The position numbers were made by a program, and so were the translations under genes. DNA of 64,000 bases, taken from the NCBI GenBank assembly GCA_002713145.1, contig PAVS01000013.1, positions 104,694 through 168,693 of the forward strand. The letters are read 5' to 3'. Source of the DNA: Halobacteriovoraceae bacterium. Lineage in GTDB: Bacteria; Bdellovibrionota; Bacteriovoracia; Bacteriovoracales; Bacteriovoracaceae. Positions within the stretch are counted from its first letter, which is position 1; each line of letters starts with the position of its first letter. Shown here piece after piece: positions 18,176 to 27,315 of this stretch. The notes below the pieces were generated by a model. The model was not told where the DNA came from and did not search any database. It was given only the letters and a program-made list of their open reading frames with translations.

Positions 18176-18745
18176 TTATAAGTTAATTCCGTTGGCTTCT
18201 AGAGCACTTCCGTGAAGAGCTTTAAGAAGACCTTTTGCATTATCAACTGTAATGTTGAAGTCTTTAGCTTTTGCTTCAATCATAGATTCAAGTTCAGCAT
18301 TTTGACCAACTTGTGCTTTACCAACAGCTGATACGACATCAGTAGGGTTCACACCGTACATTTTTTCAGCGAAGTCAGCGATATCATTTTCAGTTCTATC
18401 TTCTAGAGCTGCAAAGTCATAAACGTTCTGAGAAAGTTTAGTTGCATCAGCTACAGAAAGACCAAACTCTTGAGTATATTTAGAAGCTAGTTTTTCAACT
18501 TTTAAAGTTTCAACATCAGCAACTTCTGCAGAGATATCTAATTCAGAAGCAACTAATTCACCTTGGTTATAGTACTCCCAATAACAATCATCATAAAGGT
18601 AGTAACCCCAAGCATCGTATACTGGATAACAGTTATAGTACCAATCTGGTTCGTCATAATAATAACCTCCACCTGTACCGCTACAAGATACAAATGAAGT
18701 TGCTAAAACTGTGAGTGCTAATAATTGCAACATAATTTTTTTCAT
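18176..18745 (-). CDS. Small lipoprotein with Tyr/Trp-rich N-terminus
   Basis: 189 aa. The signal peptide ends in the lipobox FVSC (Cys near 21). Residues 22-62 are packed with aromatic residues (GGGYYYDEPDWYYNCY, YYLYDDCYWEYY) and contain two Cys. The remainder is a soluble helical domain of about 120 residues (SKYTQEFGLSVADATKL). AAGGAG precedes the ATG. No family is recognised. The aromatic patch could bind carbohydrate or membrane, which is speculation. Confidence 0.7.
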   Translation of the reverse strand: MKKIMLQLLALTVLATSFVSCSGTGGGYYYDEPDWYYNCYPVYDAWGYYLYDDCYWEYYNQGELVASELDISAEVADVETLKVEKLASKYTQEFGLSVADATKLSQNVYDFAALEDRTENDIADFAEKMYGVNPTDVVSAVGKAQVGQNAELESMIEAKAKDFNITVDNAKGLLKALHGSALEANGINL

Positions 18746-18808
18746 AATTTTCTCCTTAAAGGTTCCCGTTCTTTTCGAGTTTGGCTCGTTCGTTTTTTCT
18801 TATCTAGT

Positions 18809-18835
18809 AAAAAGTAATTGTTCAAGTTACTTTTT
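18809..18835. terminator. AT-rich hairpin, possible terminator of the S8 protease operon
   Basis: A 9-bp inverted repeat AAAAAGTAA/TTACTTTTT with a 9-nt loop and T-rich flanks on both strands. It lies between the end of the S8 gene and the start of the Tyr-rich lipoprotein gene. Confidence 0.45.
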
Positions 18836-18870
18836 TCTTTTTTACTTAGCAGTGTCAAAATGACTCTGAA

Positions 18871-21831
18871 TTATCTATTAATTTTTATCAATTTTATTTT
18901 TTGGTCTTGCTTACATGCAAATCCCAAATAGTCATGGGTTGCCTTTTCAACAATTCCAAACTCTTCACAACCATTTACCCCAAGTACACGGTAGCGTCTA
19001 TGAGCTACCAGTTTTTCTGAATTTTTTACAACCACAACTTCACTGGTCATTCCTGGGGATTCGACCGCTGGTAAGTAGAGGGCCTGGCTCTTGAGAAGGG
19101 GCGTATACTTACGTCTGCGGGTGTCTACCTTGGAATTTATCCAATTTAGTGGCTCACCGTTGGGGCTGGACAGTACTAATTTATGATTTGTTTGAAAAAT
19201 AATAAATCTATTTGTGAATAAATTTACAAATTTAAAACTCTCATTTTTAAGTGGATTTTTTAATTTGGTAAACTGCCCCTCATATCCATGATCCTGTTTT
19301 GAAATAGAATAAACATTGGCATTTCCTCCAATAGAATCCTCTGCAAAATAAGCGTTGCTCATTTTTTGAGTAAAAGGAAGGGGTCTATTATCAAAGATGT
19401 CAAAAAAACGCTGGGATTGGATCTGCCCCTTGGAGTGAAGCTGCTCTGTGAGACTTAAGACCTCATATTGTTTTACAAAACCCAATTGTTGAGAGGTGAT
19501 GATATCAATATTTCCTCTCACCTTATCTTCATCAGATTGGTAGAGTAGGTGAAGCACATTGCGCTCATCAGGCATATCTATCTTTGTGAGCCCGGTTGGA
19601 GTTAGCACATACAGGAAGTTACTCAAACTAGAATTTGCTTGTACCCAGGGGCTAGGGTTAGGAGTGGGGTCTTCACCATATCCTACCCACGCAGGCATCA
19701 TTCTTTGGTCTCTTTTGATCCAAACAAACTTACCAGGCATAAACGTTTTTTGATTTTTAAAGGTATTCTCTGGTGATAGAAAGATACGTTTAGGTTTTAA
19801 ATCATGATCAAAGATTAAAAACTTCGTTGTTTTATTAGAATCACTATCTACTACCACATACATGATGACATAATCACTTTTTTCATCAAGATCGATATCA
19901 ACTTTAGTGAGATTGAGAATGACAGGATTTTTTTCTCTTATTTTTAACTCTTTAGATCTTATATAGTCACCATCAACTTGTTTTAATAAGCTTATAAAAT
20001 CACTCATATTGTCTTTACGGTGGATAATAAAATCGACTGATTTTTGGGCATCTATATTTTCAAATGGTCTTAGGGCAAAAGCATCTTGGGGAAGTTCTGC
20101 GGAAAAATCATAGATATCATCAGCTTCACTATCACTTTGAATGATACGGATAAACTGTGTTTTAATGAGGTAGGTATACTTCTTATCACCTTGTAAGACT
20201 TGCAATGTGAAATTAATTTCTGAGGCAAGAGTATCACTATCTTGAAAATGAATATCAAGTTCCAGCTCCTGATTCGGAAGGACCTGTGAGATATGATGTT
20301 CTGGATTAAGAACCGTTTGCTGCCCACTTTGGGCCATGACTTTAATTTTTAGATCACTTTGTTTATGACCATAATTTTTTAGCCTGAGTTTGAATTTATG
20401 CTGAGAATTCTCAGACCATTTAATTAGAAAAGGCGTTTTATTTAAAGGGTAGAGCAGGCTTTTACCTTGATGCTTGAGAGAGCGAGCGAAGTCAATATTT
20501 CCAAAACGAATAGGAGTTGGTTGTCGTTTTTCTCTCGCCCCTAGTGCAAGAGAGACAAATATATCTTTTTTCGAAACACCCGCATTTAAGAGTTTGGCAA
20601 CGACACCTGCAGCAAGTGGTGCTGCCTGAGAGGTTCCTGAGAGGTATTCATAATTATCATCTTGGGTAAATTGTTTTGAGCGCAAATGAGTGGGCCAGGT
20701 GCTAAGGATTCGATCTCCAGGGGCGATAACATCTACTTGCGTTCCTCTGTTTGAGTAACTCGTAAGCTCTCCTGCTGGATCATGGGCCCCAACACAGATC
20801 ACATCATTATAGGCACATGGGTAACTAATATCTTCATGTGCATTATTTCCGGCAGCCACGACGACAATGATATTACGCTCCACGGCCTTAGCGATTAAGT
20901 CTCGCATGAGCTGGAGGTCAAATTGAGAACTCCAACCAAGAGATAGATTGATCACATCTACGTTATTTTGAATGGCATAGAGAACTCCACGGGCCATGTT
21001 TTCAATAGGGTTGCTGGCAGCAGAGTTCATTGCAACTTGGATAGGAAGTATTTTTACATTTTGTAACACGCCTCTCACTCCCAAATGATTTTCTTTTGCG
21101 GCGATAATTCCGGCCACATGGGTTCCATGGCCATTACTATCAAAGATCTCAGGGTTACCTGTAGATTTGGAAGTAGGGTAAGCATTATTGGTAAAACTCC
21201 AGCCTTGGCAATCTAGGGGATAGCCGTTGTTATTGGTATCTTTATTAACGTACTCGTTATGACAGCTCTCTTTATCCGCTTCTCTTTGCAAGCATTGCTT
21301 ATAAAGGTTGAGTTCTCTACATTCAGAGGGGTGAGTTAAAATTTGACCTTGCAGATCTGGGTGGTTGACGTCCACTCCTGAATCAATAATGGCCACTTTA
21401 ACGGTCTTATCTGTTTCAGAAGATTTTCCTAGGTTAAGATCTTCTGCTGAGTTGGCCTGAATTTCTATTTTATCGATATCAGAAATCCATTTTTCAACTA
21501 TGCCTCCTGGGTTATCCAAAGCCCACTGTTTATTTTCATAATGACTTTTAAAAGAGATATCACCGGTTTTTTCGATTTTTACCCCAGGAAATAAATCAGT
21601 GAGTTCTTTGAACTTCACTTTTGTTGTGAGTTTTATAATGTTAGCATTTAAATTTAGTTTTCTGAGAATCTTCTTTTCTTGTTCTGAATAAAGTGTTCTA
21701 TAGCTTGCTTTGGGATCTATGCTCATCAGCTGAGCGAGAGGCTTGGTATCGCTCAAATAGAGAAGATACTCACTTGCAAAAGTGCTCAGGCTAAATAAGA
21801 TGAATATGAACAATACAAGTATTTTTCTCAT
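18871..21831 (-). CDS. Secreted S8 subtilisin-like serine protease with large C-terminal region
   Basis: 986 aa. The catalytic triad is complete: Asp in AIIDSGVDVNHP (about 150), His in GHGTHVAGI (about 235) and Ser in SGTSQAAPLAAG (about 398). The oxyanion Asn is in VVAAGNNAHED. The signal peptide covers about 19 residues (cleavage near TFAS). Residues 30-110 may act as a propeptide. An insertion with four Cys follows the Asp motif (SECRELNLYKQC and following). Residues 450-986 are strand-rich with an unknown fold. The gene follows the 1086-aa gene with a 1-nt overlap (TAATG), so it is translationally coupled. Confidence 0.93.
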   Translation of the reverse strand: MRKILVLFIFILFSLSTFASEYLLYLSDTKPLAQLMSIDPKASYRTLYSEQEKKILRKLNLNANIIKLTTKVKFKELTDLFPGVKIEKTGDISFKSHYENKQWALDNPGGIVEKWISDIDKIEIQANSAEDLNLGKSSETDKTVKVAIIDSGVDVNHPDLQGQILTHPSECRELNLYKQCLQREADKESCHNEYVNKDTNNNGYPLDCQGWSFTNNAYPTSKSTGNPEIFDSNGHGTHVAGIIAAKENHLGVRGVLQNVKILPIQVAMNSAASNPIENMARGVLYAIQNNVDVINLSLGWSSQFDLQLMRDLIAKAVERNIIVVVAAGNNAHEDISYPCAYNDVICVGAHDPAGELTSYSNRGTQVDVIAPGDRILSTWPTHLRSKQFTQDDNYEYLSGTSQAAPLAAGVVAKLLNAGVSKKDIFVSLALGAREKRQPTPIRFGNIDFARSLKHQGKSLLYPLNKTPFLIKWSENSQHKFKLRLKNYGHKQSDLKIKVMAQSGQQTVLNPEHHISQVLPNQELELDIHFQDSDTLASEINFTLQVLQGDKKYTYLIKTQFIRIIQSDSEADDIYDFSAELPQDAFALRPFENIDAQKSVDFIIHRKDNMSDFISLLKQVDGDYIRSKELKIREKNPVILNLTKVDIDLDEKSDYVIMYVVVDSDSNKTTKFLIFDHDLKPKRIFLSPENTFKNQKTFMPGKFVWIKRDQRMMPAWVGYGEDPTPNPSPWVQANSSLSNFLYVLTPTGLTKIDMPDERNVLHLLYQSDEDKVRGNIDIITSQQLGFVKQYEVLSLTEQLHSKGQIQSQRFFDIFDNRPLPFTQKMSNAYFAEDSIGGNANVYSISKQDHGYEGQFTKLKNPLKNESFKFVNLFTNRFIIFQTNHKLVLSSPNGEPLNWINSKVDTRRRKYTPLLKSQALYLPAVESPGMTSEVVVVKNSEKLVAHRRYRVLGVNGCEEFGIVEKATHDYLGFACKQDQKIKLIKINR

Positions 21832-24800
21832 TATAATCCTGGTGTGTAGTTGAGTGCTCTTAAATCATAGGGAGAGATACCAAGCACAGCACTTATCTGA
21901 TCAAAAACTCCTGTTCCATAGGTTCTATTATAGGTTCCAAAGGTATTTGAAATATAATCAACATAACCCTTCTCTGCTTGTTCTTTAAAGCCTGTCACTC
22001 GAGTCGAAGAGAATAGATTACGATGGGAAATCCATCCAATGACTTTCTTGCGATCAAGTCCTTCTAAAAGATACGTCACAACTTTATTTTGAAATTTCAC
22101 AAATTCTCGAGGCTCAAGCGAAGCAGCTTTTTCTCTAAAATTAAGAATCCTTCTCACGTTCGAGGGGAGACATGGGCGTGAGCGTCGTATTCTACTCGTT
22201 CCTAATTGGCTACGACTTCGGCAATAGCGATCCCATTTCTCTTGGCCATAAAGATTTTTTAAAAATTGAATAGCATAAGACTTTGGGGCATCAATAATTC
22301 GATCTCTAAATTCATGCATAAATTCAGGGTAAATAATAAAACTCGTCTTCACTTCATAGCCTCGCAAAAGCCCTGCATCTTGGAAGCGATCGCGATGGAT
22401 GTGATAGTCGATTTCACTTTCAGAAAATAGACCTTCTATAAAATCAAAAATGTGCATCATGGTTTGAGGCGTTGCACTCCAGCCTTTCCAAATATAATCA
22501 ACTTTTGTGGTGACGATGGGACCAGACGGTGAATTAATATCAGCTTCTGAGACATAGTATCTCAGCTTTGAACTTCCCTTAATGGCTTGACCTGGGTCAT
22601 TAGCATTTTGACCTATTTTTAAAAAACGAGAAAACTTATTAAGCATTTTATTGAGAAAACCAAAAATATCTTTTCCATTTCTTCTGATAGAGCTCGTAGA
22701 AAATAATCTTTTCGTTCTCTCAGCAAGAGTTAAATGGGGGTATTCTTTTTCTGGAAGGACAATTTCCACATCATTATCAAGGAGCATCTGCTCACTTTTA
22801 TACCAAAGAAATTGAGTTGTTTTTAAAAGCCCTTGAATCTCATTGGTGATAGAGATAGGTGAGTAATAGTCTTCAAGTAGCTCAATGGAATTATTGGCAA
22901 AAAGTTGATAGAGCGCTTTAAGGGCGGTTTCTTTTTGATCACCTGATAAATTTTCTATGGGGATCTTATAAATGAGTGAGTTTTGTTCACCTTCAAGCCA
23001 TTTAATAGTATTTTTAAGAACTTCTATAAAATAATTAAAGCCAAAGCTCAAAGATTTATTAAAGTTTCGTTGGCCTTGAATACTTATCTCTATTTCATTA
23101 TCTTCTTTTCTAATGGTGATCACTCTTAAGAGAGCTCTGGCGTTATCTGCTCCAATATTGGCAGAAAGGGCAATCCCTGCCAAATCACTCATGGGCAGGG
23201 TCGCATTAGCGGTATGAATCAGATTGAGAGAATCAGTAATAATAAACGTTTCGTTGAGGGCCAATTGTTTTAAAAACTCTTGGAGTTGGTCTTCTTTTTT
23301 CTCTTCAATTTCGGCCCTACATTCTTCTTCAATATTAATGGGGACAAGTAAGATAATATCTTCATTCGTTCCACTTGTAATAAGCTCAGCTCTGCGGGCG
23401 ATGGCCAGTTCTCGAGCATTGGGAATATCTCTATCGTATTTAATATAAACGATATCATCACCATTAATGGTGCTATAGACCACGTTAACTTCTGATTGCA
23501 GTGAACAAACGGATTCGTTTGAAATAATTTGGCCTAGACTTTTCATAAGACTTGGTACCAATATCTTTTTCCATTCCTGAGAAGTAGCGGTATCTAAATC
23601 AGGCATAGGCCGAACATGGGTGTAGTTTCGCACGAGATTTGCTTGGGCACTCATACTAGGAATAACTGTATCACTCACGCCTGTCAGCATTCCAAAGACT
23701 CCTAAATTAGCACTGGCCGATATAGTATCAACGAGCTGGATAGGTGCAGATCGTCCAAACTGTTGTCCGAAGACCACATTTCTATGGGCATAAGCCGAAA
23801 CATTGGCTGTTGGGTAAACAAAGGCTTTGAGAGGAAGACTATCCTCCCTAGATAAGTCATTTTCATCTCTAAACTCAGTGATTCTTTCTTGGATTTCCTT
23901 GGCCGCATCATCAATGGCCACTCCTGGAACAAATTTATCCACGGCTTCACTTAAAGCCTGAGAGAGAAAACTATAAACTGTTTGAGATTTAAATAATTTG
24001 AATAAATCTTTAAAGTTATAAGGTGATTCAGCATCTTCACGATAATACTCTCTTACTCTTTCACCTGGAGCAGCTCTAAATATCAGTCCCTCTTTAACTA
24101 AAGAGTTTGTGATATTTCTCTTAACTGAAAACTTAGGTTCTAAACCTAAATGCTGAGAGAGGGAATTTATTCTGCTTTTTAATTTATTGAGTGCGAGTTC
24201 TTGAATTTCAACGGGATATTGAACCAGGGAATAAATCTCGGTTATATCTTGATCATTTAAATTATTGAGCCGTTTTTGCATCCATCTTAAATCATCGAAA
24301 GTGACATTTCTAAATTGATCTCCATAGGGGAGAGTGAAATTTAAAAAATTATTAAAGACTCTGGCAACGGACCAAGAGGTGGTGTTCAGAGTTTGATTAA
24401 AATTAGTAACAGCATAAATATTGAGTAAACCTCTAAAGACTCTTCTGGTTTCTTGGCGACTTTTCACCATCAGAGGAAGATAAATCGAGACGTTTTTTAA
24501 CTCAGCATTTTCTAAGAGCACATCTTTTAAGACCAGCGATGTGTCACTCGATTTCGAACTGATCCATTTCATTCTTTGGGTGAGAGTTTTTTCTCCAATT
24601 TTTGCTATAAAGGCATCTTTATTTTCTTTCGATTTAAAGTTGAGGGTAAGCTCACGATAATATTTTGGAATTTCAATATCGTACCCGAGCTTTCGCAGTA
24701 AAGCAGCACGAACAATGTTTTCATGATTATCTAAACTCGCGGTGAGCACATATCTTTTGCCATCTTTTGCGCCATTGACGTAGGAGCGAAAAATCTCTGT

Positions 24801-25091
24801 GGGGGAGCTTTTATAATCACCTGGGATAAAATGCTGGTTGATAATTGTGAGGGGTTTTAGCGGATGCTTTTTATTTTGCCATAAATGGCTCTCCACCGGA
24901 TTGAGTTGATCTAAGGAAATACCCTGAAGGCCCAGTTGATGGACTTCATAACTATCAATAGCTTTTCCTTGATAATAAAGATCACCAGCGGGCTTCATCT
25001 CAAGGGAATTTTGAGGAAGGGGTACACTCACACTACTGGCCCATACACCAGAGGTGAGTATGAAAATAGCCAGGGTCCATAGTGATTTCAT
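21831..25091 (-). CDS. Large exported protein of unknown function, coupled to the S8 protease
   Basis: 1086 aa, not recognised. A signal peptide of about 19 residues ends in VWASS. No transmembrane helices, repeats or catalytic motif are evident. Four Cys occur in two pairs: one near 555-600 (ESVCSLQ, EEECRAE) and a C-terminal pair (DRYCRSR, RPCLPSN). The mid region is rich in Asn and Ile and looks folded. It is the first gene of the operon with the S8 protease; the stop of this gene overlaps the start of the protease by 1 nt. It might be the protease's substrate, chaperone or inhibitor, or a surface structural protein; none of these is shown by sequence. Confidence 0.75.
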   Translation of the reverse strand: MKSLWTLAIFILTSGVWASSVSVPLPQNSLEMKPAGDLYYQGKAIDSYEVHQLGLQGISLDQLNPVESHLWQNKKHPLKPLTIINQHFIPGDYKSSPTEIFRSYVNGAKDGKRYVLTASLDNHENIVRAALLRKLGYDIEIPKYYRELTLNFKSKENKDAFIAKIGEKTLTQRMKWISSKSSDTSLVLKDVLLENAELKNVSIYLPLMVKSRQETRRVFRGLLNIYAVTNFNQTLNTTSWSVARVFNNFLNFTLPYGDQFRNVTFDDLRWMQKRLNNLNDQDITEIYSLVQYPVEIQELALNKLKSRINSLSQHLGLEPKFSVKRNITNSLVKEGLIFRAAPGERVREYYREDAESPYNFKDLFKLFKSQTVYSFLSQALSEAVDKFVPGVAIDDAAKEIQERITEFRDENDLSREDSLPLKAFVYPTANVSAYAHRNVVFGQQFGRSAPIQLVDTISASANLGVFGMLTGVSDTVIPSMSAQANLVRNYTHVRPMPDLDTATSQEWKKILVPSLMKSLGQIISNESVCSLQSEVNVVYSTINGDDIVYIKYDRDIPNARELAIARRAELITSGTNEDIILLVPINIEEECRAEIEEKKEDQLQEFLKQLALNETFIITDSLNLIHTANATLPMSDLAGIALSANIGADNARALLRVITIRKEDNEIEISIQGQRNFNKSLSFGFNYFIEVLKNTIKWLEGEQNSLIYKIPIENLSGDQKETALKALYQLFANNSIELLEDYYSPISITNEIQGLLKTTQFLWYKSEQMLLDNDVEIVLPEKEYPHLTLAERTKRLFSTSSIRRNGKDIFGFLNKMLNKFSRFLKIGQNANDPGQAIKGSSKLRYYVSEADINSPSGPIVTTKVDYIWKGWSATPQTMMHIFDFIEGLFSESEIDYHIHRDRFQDAGLLRGYEVKTSFIIYPEFMHEFRDRIIDAPKSYAIQFLKNLYGQEKWDRYCRSRSQLGTSRIRRSRPCLPSNVRRILNFREKAASLEPREFVKFQNKVVTYLLEGLDRKKVIGWISHRNLFSSTRVTGFKEQAEKGYVDYISNTFGTYNRTYGTGVFDQISAVLGISPYDLRALNYTPGL

Positions 25092-25174
25092 AAGTTTAAG
25101 TTATATCATTTATAGAGTTTAATGCTATGCATTACAGAGAACATTGTCATTTTTACAGGGTTTTTTGAGTAAAA

Positions 25175-25202
25175 AAAACCGCAGAGTTGCCCCTGCGGTT
25201 TT
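25175..25202 (-). terminator. Strong terminator of the 45-aa peptide gene
   Basis: A 10-bp stem AAAACCGCAG/CTGCGGTTTT with an 8-nt loop. Read on the minus strand it is followed by eight T residues. It lies 33 nt after the stop of the small ORF and isolates it from the 1086-aa gene downstream. Confidence 0.88.
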
Positions 25203-25235
25203 AATTTTGTGGGAGAGATTGTAGCTATTTGCTAG

Positions 25236-25373
25236 CTATAAAATTGTTTGTTTAGTTTCAGTTTTTTGGGGAAGCTCACCAGCTTCACTCCTACTAAAGG
25301 TCGAAACGATTAAAAAAGTGAGCAGACATTGGACTAAAAAAATTTTAATCATTGTCTTAATACTTAAGTTCAT
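25236..25373 (-). CDS. 45-aa membrane or exported micro-peptide under a σ54-like promoter
   Basis: ATG at 25371-25373, stop TAG at 25236-25238. The peptide starts MNLSIKTMIKIFLVQC, has one hydrophobic helix of about 18 residues (IFLVQCLLTFLIVS) and a short polar tail (FSRSEAGELPQKTETK). GAGGA lies 4 nt before the ATG. A σ54-type promoter is 50-70 bp upstream and a strong terminator follows, so this is a self-contained transcription unit. The sequence fits a single-pass membrane peptide or a small secreted peptide cleaved near SEA. No family recognised. Confidence 0.6.
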   Translation of the reverse strand: MNLSIKTMIKIFLVQCLLTFLIVSTFSRSEAGELPQKTETKQTIL

Positions 25374-25423
25374 TTCATCCTCGTTCAAATAAGAACTTCA
25401 TTGTTCAAATTGTACTTAATCAT

Positions 25424-25441
25424 ATGCAACACTAGTGCCAA
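25424..25441 (-). promoter_or_regulatory. σ54 (RpoN)-type -24/-12 promoter
   Basis: The minus strand reads TTGGCACTAGTGTTGCAT, matching TGGCAC-N5-TTGCA with the required GG-N10-GC spacing. Transcription would start near 25414, leaving a leader of about 40 nt before the 45-aa peptide. The enhancer-binding activator is unknown. Confidence 0.65.
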
Positions 25442-25529
25442 TTTTTAAAAATTAAATAAAATTGCTTTTTTAGAGCTTTTGTCTTAATCTGTCGGGCAGT
25501 AAACCACTGAGTTTATTAGCAGCTAGAGG

Positions 25530-25640
25530 TTGGCACATCGTCTAAAATCCTTAGACATCCGTCACGCAGAGATGGGCCCAACTTGGCACCAGTGCCTAAT
25601 TGAGACCAATTTAAGGGCTCAAGAAAAATTAAATTGGCAC
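25530..25640 (+). promoter_or_regulatory. Repeat- and hairpin-rich leader region of gltA
   Basis: TTGGCAC occurs at 25530, 25583 and 25634, spaced 53 and 51 bp. Two perfect inverted repeats lie between: GTCTAA/TTAGAC (25540-25556) and CCAATTTAA/TTAAATTGG (25606-25637), the latter ending 39 nt before the gltA start. GGCACCAGTGCC at 25585-25596 is itself a palindrome. It could be a structured RNA leader or spaced regulator sites. No known riboswitch class was recognised. Confidence 0.4.
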
Positions 25641-25676
25641 CGATAGGACTACAAATAAAATTTTTAAGGAGTATAA

Positions 25677-26933
25677 ATGTCTAAGTCAGCGAAATTAGAT
25701 CTTGGTGAAAAACAAATAGAACTACCTATTATTGAAGGATCTGAAGGTGAGAGAGCCGTAGATATCTCGAAGCTGAGGGCCGAAACCGGTTTCATCACCA
25801 TGGATAATGGTTTTGGAAACTCTGGATCTTGTGAATCTAAAATCACTTTTATTGATGGTGAAAAAGGAATACTCAAGCACCGTGGTTATACCATTGAAAA
25901 TCTATCTGAAAAATCTTCATTTTTAGAACTCGCTTATTTACTCTTTAATCAAAAACTACCTAGCGCAGATGAGCTGACAAGCTTTAAAGGAAAAATCACC
26001 GAACGCTCACGCATTCCTGAGGGGATAAAAGCACTGATAAAGTCTTTTCCCAAAGAAGCTCATCCTATGAGTATTGCTTCAGCGGCTATGGTTGCACTTT
26101 CAGCTCATTACCCTGAACTCACTGACCAGGACTTAAATGATTCTCAAAAAAATGAAATATTTCCACTTCTTTTAGGGCAATTTAAAACTATCGCTGCAGC
26201 TATCTATCGTCATGGCCAAGGGGAGAGTTTTGTTGACCCTGATCCAAGCCTTGATTATACAGCTGACTTTCTCTATATGATGAAAGGCAAGCAAGTGAAT
26301 CCAGAAATTGCGAAGGCATTAGATGTGCTTCTCATTCTTCACGCAGACCATGAGCAAAACTGTTCTGCTGCCACGGTTAGAGTGGTTGGTTCAAGTAAAG
26401 CTAATCTCTTTGCTTCACTCTCTGCTGGAATTGATGCCCTATGGGGACCTCTGCATGGGGGAGCAAACCAAGCGGTATTAGAGATGTTAGAAGCTATTCA
26501 AAAAGATGGGGGAGGCTACGAAAAGTTTATTTCAAAAGCTAAAGATAAAGAAGATCCTTTTAGACTGATGGGATTTGGTCATAGAGTTTATAAAAACTTC
26601 GACCCCAGAGCGAAAGTTATTAAATCTTATTGTGATGAAGTCCTCGAGGCTCTTGAGACTGAAGATCCATTGCTCGATATTGCCAAAGGTCTTGAGAAAA
26701 CAGCTTTAAGTGATGAGTACTTTGTGAGTCGTAAACTCTTTCCAAATGTTGATTTCTATTCAGGTATTATTTATAAAGCCTTAGGTATTCCAACCAATAT
26801 GTTCACAGTGATGTTTGCCCTTGGAAGACAACCGGGTTGGATGTCTCAATGGCGTGAATTGGTAGAGAGTCCGGCCATGAGAATCACGCGTCCGAGACAA
26901 ATTTATCAAGGAAAAACAGACGAAAAGCTCTAA
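25677..26933 (+). CDS. gltA: Citrate synthase
   Basis: 418 aa, normal for type II-like hexameric citrate synthases. It condenses oxaloacetate with acetyl-CoA at the entry of the TCA cycle. The catalytic His, His and Asp are in LHGGANQA, GFGHRVYKN and PNVDFYSG. The substrate-binding HRGYTIE and the C-terminal Arg-rich RITRPRQIYQG are also present. AAGGAG lies 6 nt before the ATG. The leader upstream is unusually long and repeat-rich, suggesting regulation. Confidence 0.97.
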   Translation: MSKSAKLDLGEKQIELPIIEGSEGERAVDISKLRAETGFITMDNGFGNSGSCESKITFIDGEKGILKHRGYTIENLSEKSSFLELAYLLFNQKLPSADELTSFKGKITERSRIPEGIKALIKSFPKEAHPMSIASAAMVALSAHYPELTDQDLNDSQKNEIFPLLLGQFKTIAAAIYRHGQGESFVDPDPSLDYTADFLYMMKGKQVNPEIAKALDVLLILHADHEQNCSAATVRVVGSSKANLFASLSAGIDALWGPLHGGANQAVLEMLEAIQKDGGGYEKFISKAKDKEDPFRLMGFGHRVYKNFDPRAKVIKSYCDEVLEALETEDPLLDIAKGLEKTALSDEYFVSRKLFPNVDFYSGIIYKALGIPTNMFTVMFALGRQPGWMSQWRELVESPAMRITRPRQIYQGKTDEKL

Positions 26934-26986
26934 GAGCGTGAAAAAATTTCAAACACTCATTTCATTTCACAAAAATTAGTCTATAT

Positions 26987-27009
26987 AAGCACCTTATAAA
27001 GAGGTGCTT
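26987..27009 (+). promoter_or_regulatory. Hairpin abutting the start codon of the 27010 gene
   Basis: A perfect 8-bp inverted repeat AAGCACCT/AGGTGCTT with a 7-nt loop. The 3' arm contains the only purine-rich sequence (GAGG) that can serve as ribosome binding site and ends one base before the ATG. The folded RNA would block initiation. Confidence 0.55.
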
Positions 27010-27315
27010 ATGCAAAAAATCATTTTAATCGCAACATTTGTGCTAACTACGAGTGCTATGGCACAAATCGTAAACACAAACTGGCAATACAATAGAAAAG
27101 CTTGTAGGGCCGAAACGATCTGCCCCAATGGACGTCCGATTTTCTGTCAAACAGTTGGCTTTAGATATGGGAATGCTCCAGCAATACCAAACAATATGTG
27201 TCGCACGAGAGTGGTTCCTGGACAACTTGTTCATTGCCAAGGTTACGCAGATAAAGTGAATGCATTTGGACAAATCGTATTTGTTCCAGTGAATTTACCG
27301 GTTGCTTGTTACTAG
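27010..27315 (+). CDS. Small secreted Cys-containing protein of unknown function
   Basis: 101 aa from the ATG at 27010 (the frame also offers a GTG at 27004 inside the hairpin). A signal peptide of about 19 residues is cleaved near AMAQ. The mature part of about 82 residues has six Cys (KACRAETICPNG, IFCQTVG, NMCRT, HCQGY, VACY), suggesting three disulfides. No family recognised. It ends exactly where the convergent bfr gene ends, with no gap. Confidence 0.65.
   Translation: MQKIILIATFVLTTSAMAQIVNTNWQYNRKACRAETICPNGRPIFCQTVGFRYGNAPAIPNNMCRTRVVPGQLVHCQGYADKVNAFGQIVFVPVNLPVACY

Noticed and set aside
25585..25596. GGCACCAGTGCC as a terminator hairpin
   Set aside because: The palindrome leaves only a 2-nt loop and has no T run; kept only as part of the gltA leader.
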